A DNA stretch of 64,000 nucleotides from VRUE01 sp963695835 (GTDB lineage Bacteria > Actinomycetota > Thermoleophilia > Solirubrobacterales > 70-9): NCBI GenBank assembly GCA_963695835.1, contig CAVOHR010000004.1, positions 1-64,000 of the forward strand, in the 5' to 3' direction. A model generated the notes under the pieces. The model had not been told where the DNA came from and searched no databases. It worked only from the letters and a program-made list of their open reading frames with translations. Positions 24,785-32,949 of this stretch are shown piece after piece. The translations under genes and the position numbers were made by a program. Within the stretch, counting starts at the first letter, position 1. Each line of letters begins with the position of its first letter.

Positions 24785-25717
24785 ATGAGGGTCGCGCTGC
24801 TCGCCGGCGGCACCGGCGGCGCCAAGCTCGGCGCCGGGCTGCAGGAGGAGATCGGCGCCGAGCTGGCGGTGATCGCCAACACCGCCGACGACGTCGAGCC
24901 GCTCGGCGTCCACGTCTCCCCCGACCCCGACCTCGTCACCTACTGGTTGAGCGGCGAGATCGACGCCGAGCGAGGCTGGGGCATCCGCGACGACTCCTTC
25001 ACCGTCTTCGAGCGACTGGCCAAGCTCGGCGCCCCCGACTGGTTCTCGCTCTCGGACCGCGACCTCGCCGCCTGCCTTTACCGCCGCACCTTCCTCGACG
25101 AGGGCGGCCGGCAGACCGACGCCCAGGCGCAGATCGCCCGCGCGCTCGGGGTCGCCGCCCGGGTGCTGCCGATGAGCGAGGAGCGGGTGCGGACCAGCGT
25201 GCTGACCGCCGCCGGCCGCCGCGGCCTGCAGGAGTACCTGATCGTCGACGGCGGCCGGCCGGAGGTGACCGGGGTCGAGCTGGAGGGGATCGCCGACGCC
25301 GAGCCGACGCCGGAGGTGCTGGCAGCGCTCGCCGAGGCGGAGGCGATCGTGATCGGCCCCTCCAACCCGGTGATCAGCATCGGCCCGATCCTCGCCGTGC
25401 CCGGGATCCGCGAGGCGGTCGCGGCCTCCGTCGCGCCGGTCGTCGCGGTCAGCCCCTACGTCGCCGGCGAGGTGGTCAAGGGACCGACCGAGCGCTTCAT
25501 GGCGGCGGTCGGGCGGCCCTCGAACGCCGCCGGCGTCGCGTCGCTCTACGCCGGCCTGATCGACGCGATGGTCGTCGACGAGGGCGACCCCGACCCGCCC
25601 CCGGGGGAGATCCCGACCCTCGCCGCGCCGACCCTGATGGAGGGCGCGGGAGGGCGGGCCAGGCTGGCGCGCATCGTCCTCGACTACGCCGAGCGGCTCG
25701 CCCGCGACGGCAGATGA
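24785..25717 (+). CDS. cofD: phospholactate/phosphoenolpyruvate transferase (F420 biosynthesis)
   Basis: A 310-residue CofD/FbiA-type transferase. The N-terminal LLAGGTGGAKL motif, the ANTADD stretch (about 34-39) and IGPSNPVISIGPIL match the family's phospho-donor and FO-binding regions. It joins a lactyl- or enolpyruvyl-guanosine diphosphate to FO. In actinobacteria the donor is thought to be enolpyruvyl-PP-G. ATG at 24785; the gap to the reductase is 16 bases. It is read with cofC and cofE as an operon. Confidence 0.9.
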   Translation: MRVALLAGGTGGAKLGAGLQEEIGAELAVIANTADDVEPLGVHVSPDPDLVTYWLSGEIDAERGWGIRDDSFTVFERLAKLGAPDWFSLSDRDLAACLYRRTFLDEGGRQTDAQAQIARALGVAARVLPMSEERVRTSVLTAAGRRGLQEYLIVDGGRPEVTGVELEGIADAEPTPEVLAALAEAEAIVIGPSNPVISIGPILAVPGIREAVAASVAPVVAVSPYVAGEVVKGPTERFMAAVGRPSNAAGVASLYAGLIDAMVVDEGDPDPPPGEIPTLAAPTLMEGAGGRARLARIVLDYAERLARDGR

Positions 25718-25763
25718 TCGTGGACGCCGGGGACCAGGGCGAACCGGCTAGCCTCGTCCGGCG

Positions 25764-26450
25764 TTGAAGGCAACCGCCATCCTCCCCGTCAAGCGCTTCG
25801 GCGCGGCCATGCGGCGCCTCGCCGCGGGGATCGACGACGAGCGCCGGGCGGCGCTGGTGGAGGCCATGCTCGAGGACGTGCTGGAGGCGATCGAGGCGGC
25901 GCGCTCGCTCGAGCGAGCGATCGTGGTCACGGATGAGCCACGGGCCGCCGCGGCCGCGGCGAGATGGGGCGCGGAGGTCGTCCCAGACGCCGGCAGCGGG
26001 GAAGGCTCCGAGCCGGCAGCGACCGGCGGAGCCGGCGGTGCGGGTAGCCACTCGCTGGCGGCTCTGGCGGGAATCGCCCGTGCCGAGGAGTTGGGCGCCC
26101 GGTGCGCCGTCCTCCTGCCCGTCGACTGCCCGCTGCTCGATCCGCGCGAGCTGGACCGGCTGCTGACCGGGGTGCCGGCGAGCTACGTCGCGATCGTCCC
26201 CGACCGGCACGGGACCGGCACGAACGCGCTCGTCCTCGCCCCGCCGGGCGCGATCCGGCCCGCCTTCGGCGAGGGAAGCTGCGCCCGCCACGTCGCCGCC
26301 GCCCGCCAGGCGGGCATCCCCTTCGCGGTCGAGGAGCTGCCAAGTCTGGCGCTCGACCTCGACACGCCGGCCGACGTCATCGCCCTGACGCGCGAGCTGG
26401 AGTCCGGCCGCGGGCGCGCCCGGCGCACCGCGAAGGCCCTCGGCCTATGA
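25764..26450 (+). CDS. cofC: 2-phospholactate/PEP guanylyltransferase (F420 biosynthesis)
   Basis: A 228-residue CofC/FbiD-type nucleotidyltransferase: the N-terminal ILPVKRFGAAMRRL, the metal-binding LPVDCPLL, the nucleotide loop PDRHGTGTNAL and the late ALDLDTPADV match. It activates phospholactate or phosphoenolpyruvate with GTP, feeding the cofD reaction. It starts at a TTG (25764) 46 bases after cofD. Position and strand place it in the F420 operon. Confidence 0.9.
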   Translation: MKATAILPVKRFGAAMRRLAAGIDDERRAALVEAMLEDVLEAIEAARSLERAIVVTDEPRAAAAAARWGAEVVPDAGSGEGSEPAATGGAGGAGSHSLAALAGIARAEELGARCAVLLPVDCPLLDPRELDRLLTGVPASYVAIVPDRHGTGTNALVLAPPGAIRPAFGEGSCARHVAAARQAGIPFAVEELPSLALDLDTPADVIALTRELESGRGRARRTAKALGL

Positions 26451-26467
26451 CCCGCCAACAACCGGCT

Positions 26468-26510
26468 CCGCTGTTCCTTTGCGGCGCATCTCGGGGAGAA
26501 GGAACAGCGG
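26468..26510. repeat. palindromic element, core family A, directly before cofE
   Basis: Perfect 12-base arms CCGCTGTTCCTT (26468-26479) and AAGGAACAGCGG (26499-26510), with 19 bases between; the centre holds TTTGCGGCGCAT. It ends one base before the cofE ATG, so a stem in the mRNA would cover the ribosome-binding region. Confidence 0.75.
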
Positions 26511-26511
26511 G

Positions 26512-27258
26512 ATGAGGGAATTGCGGGTTCTCCCGATCGACGGGCTGCCCGAGTTCGCCGAGCGGATGTCGATCGGCGGCGAGATCGCGGCGCGGACCGA
26601 GCTGCGTGACGGCGACGTCGTCGTCGTCTCGCAGAAGGTCGTCTCCAAGGCCGAGGGCCGGGTGCGCCGCCTGTCCAGCGCGATCCCCGGCGCAGAGGCG
26701 CGGCGCTTGGCGGCGGTGCTAGGCAAGGAGCCGGCGCTGGTCGAGCTGATCCTCGCCGAGAGCCGCGAGGTGCTGCGCGCCGAGCGCGGCGTGCTGATCG
26801 TCGAGACCAACCACGGATTCGTCTGCGCCAACGCCGGCATCGACAGCTCGAACCTGCCGGAGGCCGGCACGGTGGCGCTGCTGCCGGAGGACCCCGACGC
26901 CTCGGCGCGGCGCATCCGCGCCCAGATCGCGGACGCGTCCGGCGTCCGGGTGGCGGCGATCGTCGCCGACAGCTTCGGCCGCGCCTGGCGTCTCGGCCAG
27001 GCCGAGGTGGCGATCGGCTGCGCCGGCATCGCCCCGCTCGACGACTGGCGCGGCCGCGCCGACGCCGCCGGCCGCGAGCTGGAGGCGACCCTGATCGCCG
27101 TCGCCGACGAGGCCGCAGCGGCAGCCGATCTGGTCCGCGACAAGGCGAGCCGCGTCCCCGCCGCGATCGTCCGTGGCCTCGACCGCTTCGTCACCGCCGA
27201 GGACGGCCCGGGCGCAGCAGCCCTCCTCCGCCGCCGCCACGACGACCTCTTCCGCTGA
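26512..27258 (+). CDS. cofE: F420-0:gamma-glutamyl ligase
   Basis: A 248-residue CofE-type ligase (the FbiB N-terminal part). The motifs VVSQKVVSKAEGR, TNHGFVCANAGIDSSN and ADSFGRAWR are present. It adds gamma-linked glutamates to F420-0 with GTP. It lacks the C-terminal nitroreductase-like FMN domain of mycobacterial FbiB, so the second half must be elsewhere or dispensable. The ATG at 26512 follows the palindrome immediately. The gene ends a short distance before the convergent alcohol dehydrogenase. Confidence 0.9.
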   Translation: MRELRVLPIDGLPEFAERMSIGGEIAARTELRDGDVVVVSQKVVSKAEGRVRRLSSAIPGAEARRLAAVLGKEPALVELILAESREVLRAERGVLIVETNHGFVCANAGIDSSNLPEAGTVALLPEDPDASARRIRAQIADASGVRVAAIVADSFGRAWRLGQAEVAIGCAGIAPLDDWRGRADAAGRELEATLIAVADEAAAAADLVRDKASRVPAAIVRGLDRFVTAEDGPGAAALLRRRHDDLFR

Positions 27259-27270
27259 CCTGACTCGATG

Positions 27271-27322
27271 GGACGTGCCCAGGGTTGACCACCCATACTG
27301 GCGGTCAACTCTGGGCACGTCC
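27271..27322. repeat. palindromic element, core family B, in a convergent gap
   Basis: Arms of 20 bases (27271-27290 and 27303-27322) match at 19 positions; the one mismatch is a G-T pair. The spacer ACCCATACTGGC keeps the CCCATA of the element at 4510. It sits between convergent cofE and adh and may double as a two-way terminator. Confidence 0.75.
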
Positions 27323-27338
27323 AGGCGACGAACGGCGT

Positions 27339-28325
27339 TCAGGCGACTCGAAGCACGGCGGCGCCGCGGAGGCGACCGGTGCGGATCGAGTCGAGGGCCT
27401 CGTCGGCGGCCTCGAGCGGGTGGACCTCCACCTCGGTCCGGACCGGGACCCGGGGCGCGAGCGCCAGAAACTCCTCGCCGTCGCGGCGAGTCAGGTTGGC
27501 GACCGAGCCGAGCGCTCGCTCGCCCCACAGCTCCGCGTAGGGAAAGGACGGGATGTCGCTCATGTGGATGCCGGCGCTGATAATCCGTGCGCCCTTGGCG
27601 CTGACCCGCAGCGCCGCCGTCATCAGCGGCCCCACCGGGGCGAAGACGATCGCCCCGTCGAGCTCCTCCGGCGGGGCCTCTTCCGAGGAGCCGGCCCACT
27701 CGGCGCCGAGGCTGCGGGCGAACTCCTGCCCCCCGGCGTCGCCCTCGCGGGTGAAGACGAAGACGCGCCGTCCCTGGTGCGCCGCCACCTGGCAGAGGAT
27801 GTGGGCGGAGGCGCCGAAGCCGTAGAAGCCGATCCGCTCGGCGTCGCCGACCAGGCGCAGCGCCCGGTAGCCGATCAGGCCGGCGCACAGCAGCGGCGCC
27901 GCCTGCTCGTCCGGGTAACCCTCCGGGACCGGAAAGCAGAAGCGCTCGTCGGCGACCGTCAGCTCGGCGTAGCCGCCGTCGATGTCGTAGCCGGTGAAGC
28001 GGGCGCCGTCGCAGAGGTTCTCGCGGCCGCTCGTGCAGTAGCGGCACTCGCCGCAGGTCCAGCCAAGCCAGGGGACGCCGACCCGGTCGCCGGTCGCGTG
28101 GCGTTCCGCCCCCTCCCCCATCCCGGCCACCGTGCCGACGATCTGGTGGCCGAGGACGAGCGGCAGCTTCGGCTCGGCCAGGTCGCCGTCGACGATGTGC
28201 AGGTCGGTGCGGCAGACGCCGCAGGCCGCGACCGAGATCAGCAGCTGACCCGGCCCCGGCTCGGGGTCCGGCAGCTCGGCAGCGCGGAGCGGCTCGCGCT
28301 GCCGCTCCAAGACCATCGCCCGCAT
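27339..28325 (-). CDS. zinc-dependent alcohol dehydrogenase
   Basis: A 328-residue MDR-family alcohol dehydrogenase. The catalytic-zinc ligands are Cys in ACGVCRTDLH and the His of GHQIVG; structural-zinc Cys appear in CGECRYC and nearby. The cofactor-binding motif is altered: GFYGFGASAH replaces GxGxxG. It should oxidise an alcohol or reduce an aldehyde with NAD(P). Its place between cofE and fbiC is interesting, but nothing in its sequence suggests F420 binding; those enzymes have a different fold. ATG start; the 3' end faces cofE. Confidence 0.87.
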   Translation of the reverse strand: MRAMVLERQREPLRAAELPDPEPGPGQLLISVAACGVCRTDLHIVDGDLAEPKLPLVLGHQIVGTVAGMGEGAERHATGDRVGVPWLGWTCGECRYCTSGRENLCDGARFTGYDIDGGYAELTVADERFCFPVPEGYPDEQAAPLLCAGLIGYRALRLVGDAERIGFYGFGASAHILCQVAAHQGRRVFVFTREGDAGGQEFARSLGAEWAGSSEEAPPEELDGAIVFAPVGPLMTAALRVSAKGARIISAGIHMSDIPSFPYAELWGERALGSVANLTRRDGEEFLALAPRVPVRTEVEVHPLEAADEALDSIRTGRLRGAAVLRVA

Positions 28326-28346
28326 GGGAAAATCATCGCGCTTTCA

Positions 28347-28394
28347 CCGCTCCCCTGGTCCTCTGCGGCGCCTACCCGGGCAAGGGAACAGCGG
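28347..28394. repeat. degenerate palindromic element, core family A, across the fbiC end
   Basis: On the minus strand one arm is CCGCTGTTCCCTTGC, equal to the arm in the YgfZ-like gene, and the centre holds GCGGCGCCTA. The other arm (plus-strand CCGCTCCCCTGGTCC) is only partly matched. The fbiC stop (28372-28374) lies in its middle, and the arm encodes the last residues AVPLPG. Confidence 0.55.
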
Positions 28395-30603
28395 CAGGGG
28401 CCGGGTCGTAGGTCTCGACGATCTCGTAGAGCGTCGTGCGCTGGGCGGGCTCTCGGCCGGCGGCGCGAGCCGCCTCGATCAGCTGCTCCGGCTCGAGCCG
28501 CACCCCGTGCCGGGAGCCGGCCATGCGCGAGATGCTCTCCTCCATCAGCGTGCCGCCGAGGTCGTTGACGCCCCAGTGCAGCGCCTCGGTCGCGCCCTCC
28601 AGGCCCATCTTCACCCAGCTCGCCTGCAGGTTGGGGATCGTGCGGCCGAGGGCCAGCCGGAAGGCCGCGGTGTGCTTGAGGTTCTCGGCGATCGAGATCT
28701 CCTCGATCCCGTGGGTGCGGCCGAGCATCGTGTTGAAGGGGATGAAGCTGAGCGGGACGAACTCGGTGATGCCGCCGGTCCGCTCCTGCAGGGCACGGAC
28801 GACGCGCATGTGGCGGGCCAGCTCGCGCGGCTCCTCGATGTGGCCGAACATCACCGTCGAGGTCGAGCGCAGACCGGCGGCGTGCGCCGCCTCGACGATC
28901 TCGACCCAGCGGTCGACCGGCAGCTTGTTCGGCGAGATCCGCCGGCGGACGCCGTCGTCGAGCACCTCGGCGGCGGTGCCCGGCGTCGAGCCCAGCCCGC
29001 ACTCCAGCAGGTACTCGAAGACCTCCCGCGGCGCCTTGCCGGAGCGCTCGCACATGCAGTGGACCTCCATCGGCGAGTAGGCGTGCAGGTGCAGATGCGG
29101 CGCCACGTCCCTGGCCAGCCGCAGCCATCTGCCGTACTCCTCGAGGGTCAGGTCGGGGTGGATGCCGCCCTGCATGCAGAGCTCGGTGGCGCCGAACTCG
29201 ACCGCCTCGCGGACCCGCGCCGCGAAGTCCTCCTCGGAGACCTCGTAGGCGTCGGGCGAGCGCCGCCCTTGGCCGAAGCCGCAGAAGGCGCAGCCGACCA
29301 CGCAGACGTTGGTGAAGTTGATGTTGCGGTTGACGACGAACGTCGCCCGCTCGCCCGCCAGCTCGGCCCGCAGCTCATCCGCAGCGACCCGCATCTCCTC
29401 CACCACCTCGGGCCGGGCCTCGGCAAAGAGCGCCGTCAGCTCGTCCTCGCTCAGCTCCAGCCCCTCGCGTCCCTTCGCAACCGCCCGCTCAGCCAGCCCG
29501 GCCTCGACCCGCTCCTCCCGCCGCCGACCGGACCCCCGCCGCGGAATGAAGCTCCAGTACTTCAGCTTGACCACGTCGAGCACCCCCTGCTCCATCCACT
29601 CCGGGTCCATGTACTGCGGATAGACGCAAAGCCGCTCGGTCAGCGCATACCCCTTCGGCGCCAGCCCCTTGCGCACCTGATGCGGACTCGGGAACGGCTG
29701 CTCGGGAGAGATGTGGTCCCCGTTGCTCGACAGCCCTCCCAGGTCCGTCGCCCCAGCCTCCACCAGCTCAGCCCAAGCTTCGGACAGATTCGGAGGGACC
29801 TGCACGCCCACCTCGGGCATCAGCTCCCGGCATTGAGCGATTAGCCGCTTGATGTCGTCGACCGACACCGGACTCGCCCACGCCGGCATCATGGGGCTGG
29901 AGAGGGGCGACGGGGACCCGTCGCCCCCCCACCTGGCGAGAGAAGCCCGATCAGCGATATCGGCGACCTCGCGGCCGTAGTACTTCGGGTGCGACACGAA
30001 GTTCTGGAGGATGACCTCCTGGATGTGGCCGTAGCGCTCGTGCAGCTCGGCTATCGCTTCGAGCGATTCGAGCTGCTCCTGCTCGGTCTCGCCGATGCCG
30101 ACGAGGATGCCCGTCGTGAAGGGGATCTTCAGCTCGCCGGCGGCCTCGATCGTCGCCAGTCGCCGCGCCGGATGCTTGCTCGGAGACCCGGCGTGGACGG
30201 TGTCCATCAGCCGCTCGGAGATCGACTCGAGCATCAGGCCCTGAGAGGCGGTGACCTCGCGAAGCCGGCTCAGGCCGCGCGCGTCCAGCACGCCGATGTT
30301 GGTGTGCGGCAGGATGCCCCGCTCGAGCGCCCGCTCGCAGGTCCAGGCGACGTAGGAGGTGAAGTCATCGTGGCCCCACGCGGCGAGCCGCGCGGCGACC
30401 TCGGGATTGACCTCCGGCCGCTCGCCGGTGAGCACCAGCAGCTCCTTGGCGTTGCGCCGCTGCGCCTCGTCGAACCGCCGCTCCACCTCCTCGGGCGAGT
30501 GGATGTGAGCGCGGTGCGTCGCGAAGGCGCAGTACTTGCAGTAGCACTGGCAGGTGCGGGAAAGGGAGAGCGTGTAGTTCCGCGAGAAGGTGACCCGGCG
30601 CAC
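28372..30603 (-). CDS. fbiC: FO synthase, fused CofG-CofH type
   Basis: A 743-residue fusion of two radical-SAM halves. The CofG half has CQCYCKYC with cluster Cys at 18, 22 and 25. The CofH half has NVCVVGCAFC with Cys at 434, 438 and 441. Together they build FO, the deazaflavin core of F420, from a diaminouracil and tyrosine. The GTG start is at 30601-30603. The last residues AVPLPG come from a palindromic element. Another GC-rich palindrome (29904-29927) encodes part of GGDGSPSPLSSP in the CofG half. The gene lies near cofC-D-E but on the opposite strand. Confidence 0.92.
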   Translation of the reverse strand: MRRVTFSRNYTLSLSRTCQCYCKYCAFATHRAHIHSPEEVERRFDEAQRRNAKELLVLTGERPEVNPEVAARLAAWGHDDFTSYVAWTCERALERGILPHTNIGVLDARGLSRLREVTASQGLMLESISERLMDTVHAGSPSKHPARRLATIEAAGELKIPFTTGILVGIGETEQEQLESLEAIAELHERYGHIQEVILQNFVSHPKYYGREVADIADRASLARWGGDGSPSPLSSPMMPAWASPVSVDDIKRLIAQCRELMPEVGVQVPPNLSEAWAELVEAGATDLGGLSSNGDHISPEQPFPSPHQVRKGLAPKGYALTERLCVYPQYMDPEWMEQGVLDVVKLKYWSFIPRRGSGRRREERVEAGLAERAVAKGREGLELSEDELTALFAEARPEVVEEMRVAADELRAELAGERATFVVNRNINFTNVCVVGCAFCGFGQGRRSPDAYEVSEEDFAARVREAVEFGATELCMQGGIHPDLTLEEYGRWLRLARDVAPHLHLHAYSPMEVHCMCERSGKAPREVFEYLLECGLGSTPGTAAEVLDDGVRRRISPNKLPVDRWVEIVEAAHAAGLRSTSTVMFGHIEEPRELARHMRVVRALQERTGGITEFVPLSFIPFNTMLGRTHGIEEISIAENLKHTAAFRLALGRTIPNLQASWVKMGLEGATEALHWGVNDLGGTLMEESISRMAGSRHGVRLEPEQLIEAARAAGREPAQRTTLYEIVETYDPAPAAVPLPG

Positions 30604-30615
30604 GCTGCGGAAGCT

Positions 30616-30649
30616 ACCGCACGCGCCGGGACGGGCCGGCGCGTGCGGT
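30616..30649. terminator. 14-bp GC-rich hairpin between the aquaporin and fbiC genes
   Basis: Perfect arms ACCGCACGCGCCGG (30616-30629) and its complement at 30636-30649, with a 6-base loop. It follows the aquaporin stop and precedes the fbiC start on the minus strand. It lacks a T-run, so Rho-independent termination is unproven; it could be structural. Confidence 0.5.
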
Positions 30650-30664
30650 CAGTGCATCGAGGGC

Positions 30665-31450
30665 CTACGCGGCAGGCGAGCCGCTCGGCGGCTTGGGCGG
30701 CGTGGGCGGCTTGGGCGGCGCGGCCGGCTTGGGCGACGCCGCTTTGCCGGGTTTGGGCAGGCCGCCGCCCTCGATCACGAACCTGAACACGACCACCGCG
30801 ACCAGGGCGCCGACGATCGGGCCGACAACGTAGGGCCAGACGCCACCCCACGTGTTGCTGACCAGCGCCGGGCCGAACCAGCGGGCCGGGTTGAACGAGC
30901 CGCCGCTCAGCGGGGCGCCGACCATGACGATGAAGGTGAGCGTGGTGCCGTACGCGAGCGCCGCCCACTCTTTCGGCCCTTTCTTCGAGTAGAGGGTGAC
31001 GAGCACGACGAGCACCAGGAGGAAGGCGCCGATCGCCTCGACGATCGAGCCCTGGAACTTGCTGCCGAGCAGGGCGGTCGTTTCGACGGCGCCGTAGTGG
31101 GTGGCGCGTCCCTCGTCGACCAGCAGCGCCTTGGTCAGCAGCGCGCCGAGCACGCCGCCGGAGAGCTGGGCGAGCATGTAGATCAGCGCGTCGACCGGCG
31201 AGATCCGCTTGATCACCGCCGCGCCGAGCGTCACGGCAGGGTTGAAGTGCCCGCCGCTCACCGCCCCGAACATCACGACCAGCCCGAACAGAGCCAGGCC
31301 CTGGGCGAGGCCGACGACGGCGTAGTCGGAGCCGAACTGCGCCTGGTTGCCCGTCGCCACGAACAGCACGACCACGCTGGTGATGAAGAACACCAGGAAG
31401 AAAGTGCCGATCAGCTCGGCGAGATATGCCGCAAGTCCTCGTTCCTGCAC
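30665..31450 (-). CDS. MIP-family aquaporin/glycerol channel
   Basis: A 261-residue channel with the two NPA boxes (HFNPAVT and SFNPARW), six hydrophobic helices and an unusual C-terminal tail of Lys-Pro/Ala repeats (KPAAPPKPPTPPKPP). It moves water or small solutes such as glycerol. Residues around the second box (NPARWFGPAL) resemble AqpZ-type aquaporins, though this does not settle selectivity. The GTG at 31448-31450 was chosen because AGGAGG sits upstream on the minus strand. The much longer open frame through the mntH region is a shadow. Confidence 0.88.
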   Translation of the reverse strand: MQERGLAAYLAELIGTFFLVFFITSVVVLFVATGNQAQFGSDYAVVGLAQGLALFGLVVMFGAVSGGHFNPAVTLGAAVIKRISPVDALIYMLAQLSGGVLGALLTKALLVDEGRATHYGAVETTALLGSKFQGSIVEAIGAFLLVLVVLVTLYSKKGPKEWAALAYGTTLTFIVMVGAPLSGGSFNPARWFGPALVSNTWGGVWPYVVGPIVGALVAVVVFRFVIEGGGLPKPGKAASPKPAAPPKPPTPPKPPSGSPAA

Positions 31451-31540
31451 TGGATACGCCTCCTCTTTCCCGTAACTCCCAGGTCGGTTTCGCGGCGAGA
31501 GTGTATCCGGATTCGGCTTATGAATAGGTTTCCCTGTTGA

Positions 31541-32500
31541 ATGAGACGGGTTGCCGCGCTGCTGGCGGCCGCCTTCCTGCTCGCCGGCGCGGCCGGCTGC
31601 GGCGGAGGCGGCGCTGAACCGGGCGCGCCGAATGGCGCGACGCTGGTGCTCGATTTCACCCCCAACGCCGTCCACTCCGGCATCTACGCGGCGCAGCGGC
31701 GGGGCTACTACCGTGACGCCGGGATCGACCTGACGATCCGCCGGCCGGGCGAATCGACCGACGCGCCGAAGCTGCTCGCCGCGGGCCGCACCGACTTCGC
31801 GATCCTCGACATCCACGACCTCGGCATCGCCCGCGAGCGCGGCCTCGAGCCGGTCGGGCTGATGCCGATCGTCGAGCGCCCGCTGGCCGCCGTGATCGCC
31901 GCCGGCGACGGCCCGGTGCGCCGCCCGCGCGACCTCGACGGCCACACGGTCGGCGTCACCGGCCTGCCCTCCGACGAAGCCGTGGTCGACTCCGAGGTGT
32001 CGGCCGACGGCGGCGACCCGGCGCAGGTGCGCCGGGTGACGATCGGCTTCGACGCCGTCTCCTCGCTCGCCGCCGGCAAGGTCGACGCGGCGACCGGCTT
32101 CTGGAACGCCGAGGGGGTGGCGCTGCGGCGGCGGGCCATACCGGTCCGGATCTTCAAGGTCGACGAGTACGGCGCCCCGCCGTACCCCGAGCTGATCCTC
32201 GCCGCCTCGCAGAAGACGATCGGCCGGGACCCCGGGCTGGTCGACGCGATGGTCGCCGCGACCACCCGCGGCTACGGGTTCGCCGTCCAGCACCCCGCAA
32301 GAGCACTCGACGATCTGCTCGCCGCGGCGCCGGAACTGGACCGGGGCGACCAGGCGGCGCAGCTGCGGGTGCTGCTGCCGGACCTGCGGCCGGCGGGGTT
32401 CGATCCGGCGGTGCTGCGGGAATGGGCCGCGTGGGACCTTGAGCACGGGTTGCTGAAGCGGCCCTTGGATGTGGATGAAGCGTTCCGGCTCAGTCCCTAA
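31541..32500 (+). CDS. orphan solute-binding lipoprotein (NMT1/THI5-like)
   Basis: A 319-residue periplasmic-binding-type protein with a lipoprotein signal (LLAGAAGCGGGG, Cys about 20). The body has the family pattern of NMT1/SsuA-type binding proteins: DFTPNAVHSGIYAAQRRGYY near the start and GRTDFAILDIHD around 80-90. Relatives bind thiamin precursors, sulfonates or nitrate. No permease or ATPase gene lies next to it, so its transporter partner must be elsewhere. It is divergent from the aquaporin gene. Confidence 0.82.
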   Translation: MRRVAALLAAAFLLAGAAGCGGGGAEPGAPNGATLVLDFTPNAVHSGIYAAQRRGYYRDAGIDLTIRRPGESTDAPKLLAAGRTDFAILDIHDLGIARERGLEPVGLMPIVERPLAAVIAAGDGPVRRPRDLDGHTVGVTGLPSDEAVVDSEVSADGGDPAQVRRVTIGFDAVSSLAAGKVDAATGFWNAEGVALRRRAIPVRIFKVDEYGAPPYPELILAASQKTIGRDPGLVDAMVAATTRGYGFAVQHPARALDDLLAAAPELDRGDQAAQLRVLLPDLRPAGFDPAVLREWAAWDLEHGLLKRPLDVDEAFRLSP

Positions 32501-32504
32501 CCGG

Positions 32505-32534
32505 GTGGCGCGCCGGGGGGTGCCCCCCTGCCAC
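32505..32534. terminator. G/C-run hairpin after the binding-protein gene
   Basis: GTGGC to GCCAC encloses GGGGGG-TG-CCCCCC at 32515-32528, four bases after the stop. It is a strong stem without a T-run; it may end transcription or insulate the next gene. Confidence 0.45.
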
Positions 32535-32557
32535 GCCTTCCAGATACGCTGAGGCTC

Positions 32558-32920
32558 GTGAGCTTGGCTGGTGACTTCAGGCAGGTGCTCGATTCCTTGC
32601 CGCCCGACTGGACGGATCTGGAGCTTGACCTGCGGATCGACGACGAGAGCCGGTACGTCGATACGGCGGTGGCGCTGAGCCGGGTCAATGCGCAGCCTTA
32701 CTCGCAGGCCGATTGGGACTGGCGCTTGCTGGTCGCTCACAGCTTCGGGCACGCGGCTGCGGCGGACACGGTGCTGGGGGTGCTGGAGAAGCTGGACGAG
32801 GAAGGTGTTGCCGGCGAGATGCAGGTTCGCGAGGTGCGCGAGGGCCGGGCCGAGGTCGTGCAGATGTGGGGCCGGCCGGAGAGCGTGCGCGAAGAGCTCC
32901 GCCAGCGCCGCTCGCTCTAG
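32558..32920 (+). CDS. small soluble protein of unknown function
   Basis: A 120-residue protein starting at GTG 32558, with the sections FRQVLDSLPPDWTDLELDL, YSQADWDWRLLVAHSFGHAA and a helical end (REELRQRRSL). I do not recognise a named family; it looks alpha/beta and cytoplasmic. It ends 29 bases before the next gene on the same strand, with which it may be co-expressed. Confidence 0.68.
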   Translation: MSLAGDFRQVLDSLPPDWTDLELDLRIDDESRYVDTAVALSRVNAQPYSQADWDWRLLVAHSFGHAAAADTVLGVLEKLDEEGVAGEMQVREVREGRAEVVQMWGRPESVREELRQRRSL

Positions 32921-32949
32921 GTGGGAGCTGCGAGGGGAGCAAGCCCCTG

